5,298 bases of DNA from positions 1-5,298 of the forward strand of contig CALJIH010000086.1 in NCBI GenBank assembly GCA_937974135.1, in the 5' to 3' direction. Source of the stretch: an uncultured Cocleimonas sp. (lineage in GTDB: Bacteria > Pseudomonadota > Gammaproteobacteria > Thiotrichales > Thiotrichaceae). Positions 5,227 to 5,298 of the stretch are shown here, in pieces. A model generated the notes under the pieces. The model was not told the DNA's origin, searched no databases, and worked only from the letters and a program-made list of their open reading frames with translations. A program made the position numbers and the translations under genes. Numbering within the stretch: the first letter of the stretch is position 1; the number at the start of each line of letters is the position of its first letter.

Positions 5227-5247
5227 ATTATTTTTGGTAAATATTAA
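5219..5247 (-). promoter_or_regulatory. Candidate promoter of the XRE-cupin gene
   Basis: On the minus strand TTAATA (5247-5242) and TATATT (5224-5219) are 17 nt apart, matching sigma-70 consensus at 4 of 6 and 5 of 6 positions. The -10 overlaps the palindrome, consistent with autoregulation. It would give a leader of roughly 75 nt. The region is so AT-rich that chance matches are likely. Confidence 0.35.
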
Positions 5248-5298
5248 ATTTCTTAACTATACTCAATAATCGACACAGAATTAAACCAACATTTAAAG

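Noticed and set aside
5136..5298. Small protein-coding gene in the right-edge region
   Set aside because: The stretch is very AT-rich with frequent stops, and promoter and operator-like signals explain it better.

Overview
The window looks like a chromosomal housekeeping segment of an AT-rich gammaproteobacterium (roughly 40% GC by eye). The reasons are the dnaK-dnaJ-dapB gene order, an Hda-type DnaA paralogue with an N-terminal clamp-binding motif, and a PerM-like AI-2E family permease next to hda. I cannot name the genus. In many gammaproteobacteria dapB is followed by carA-carB; here it is followed by the permease and hda.

Layout. Positions 1-99 are the end of dnaK. A 240-nt gap follows, holding a 141-nt fold-back (MITE-like) palindrome and then a clear rho-independent terminator, so dnaK and dnaJ look transcriptionally separated. 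dnaJ (340-1497) is complete. A 208-nt structured gap (1498-1705) contains small hairpins, a strong terminator and a perfect TATAAT box, and leads into dapB (1706-2506). dapB, the permease gene (2539-3693) and hda (3713-4426) lie on one strand with gaps of 32 and 19 nt and are probably co-transcribed. A convergent gene, 4476-5135 on the minus strand, encodes an XRE-family helix-turn-helix regulator with a C-terminal cupin domain. The last 163 nt hold its promoter region, including a perfect 17-nt palindrome that overlaps the -10 boxes of two candidate divergent promoters. The likely target of the regulator therefore begins just past the right edge.

Function. DnaK and DnaJ form the Hsp70 chaperone pair. 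DapB makes tetrahydrodipicolinate for lysine and diaminopimelate (peptidoglycan) synthesis. Hda, with the DNA-loaded beta clamp, promotes hydrolysis of DnaA-bound ATP and so limits re-initiation of replication. The permease is a polytopic inner-membrane protein of unproven substrate. The regulator probably controls a neighbouring metabolic operon and perhaps itself.

The coding content is ordinary, and I see no new enzymatic or defence system. The unusual material is between genes: the fold-back element in the dnaK-dnaJ gap, a 24-nt sequence built around G6-TGTC-T6 that occurs twice in opposite orientations at the 3' ends of two transcription units, and the palindromic operator at the right edge.
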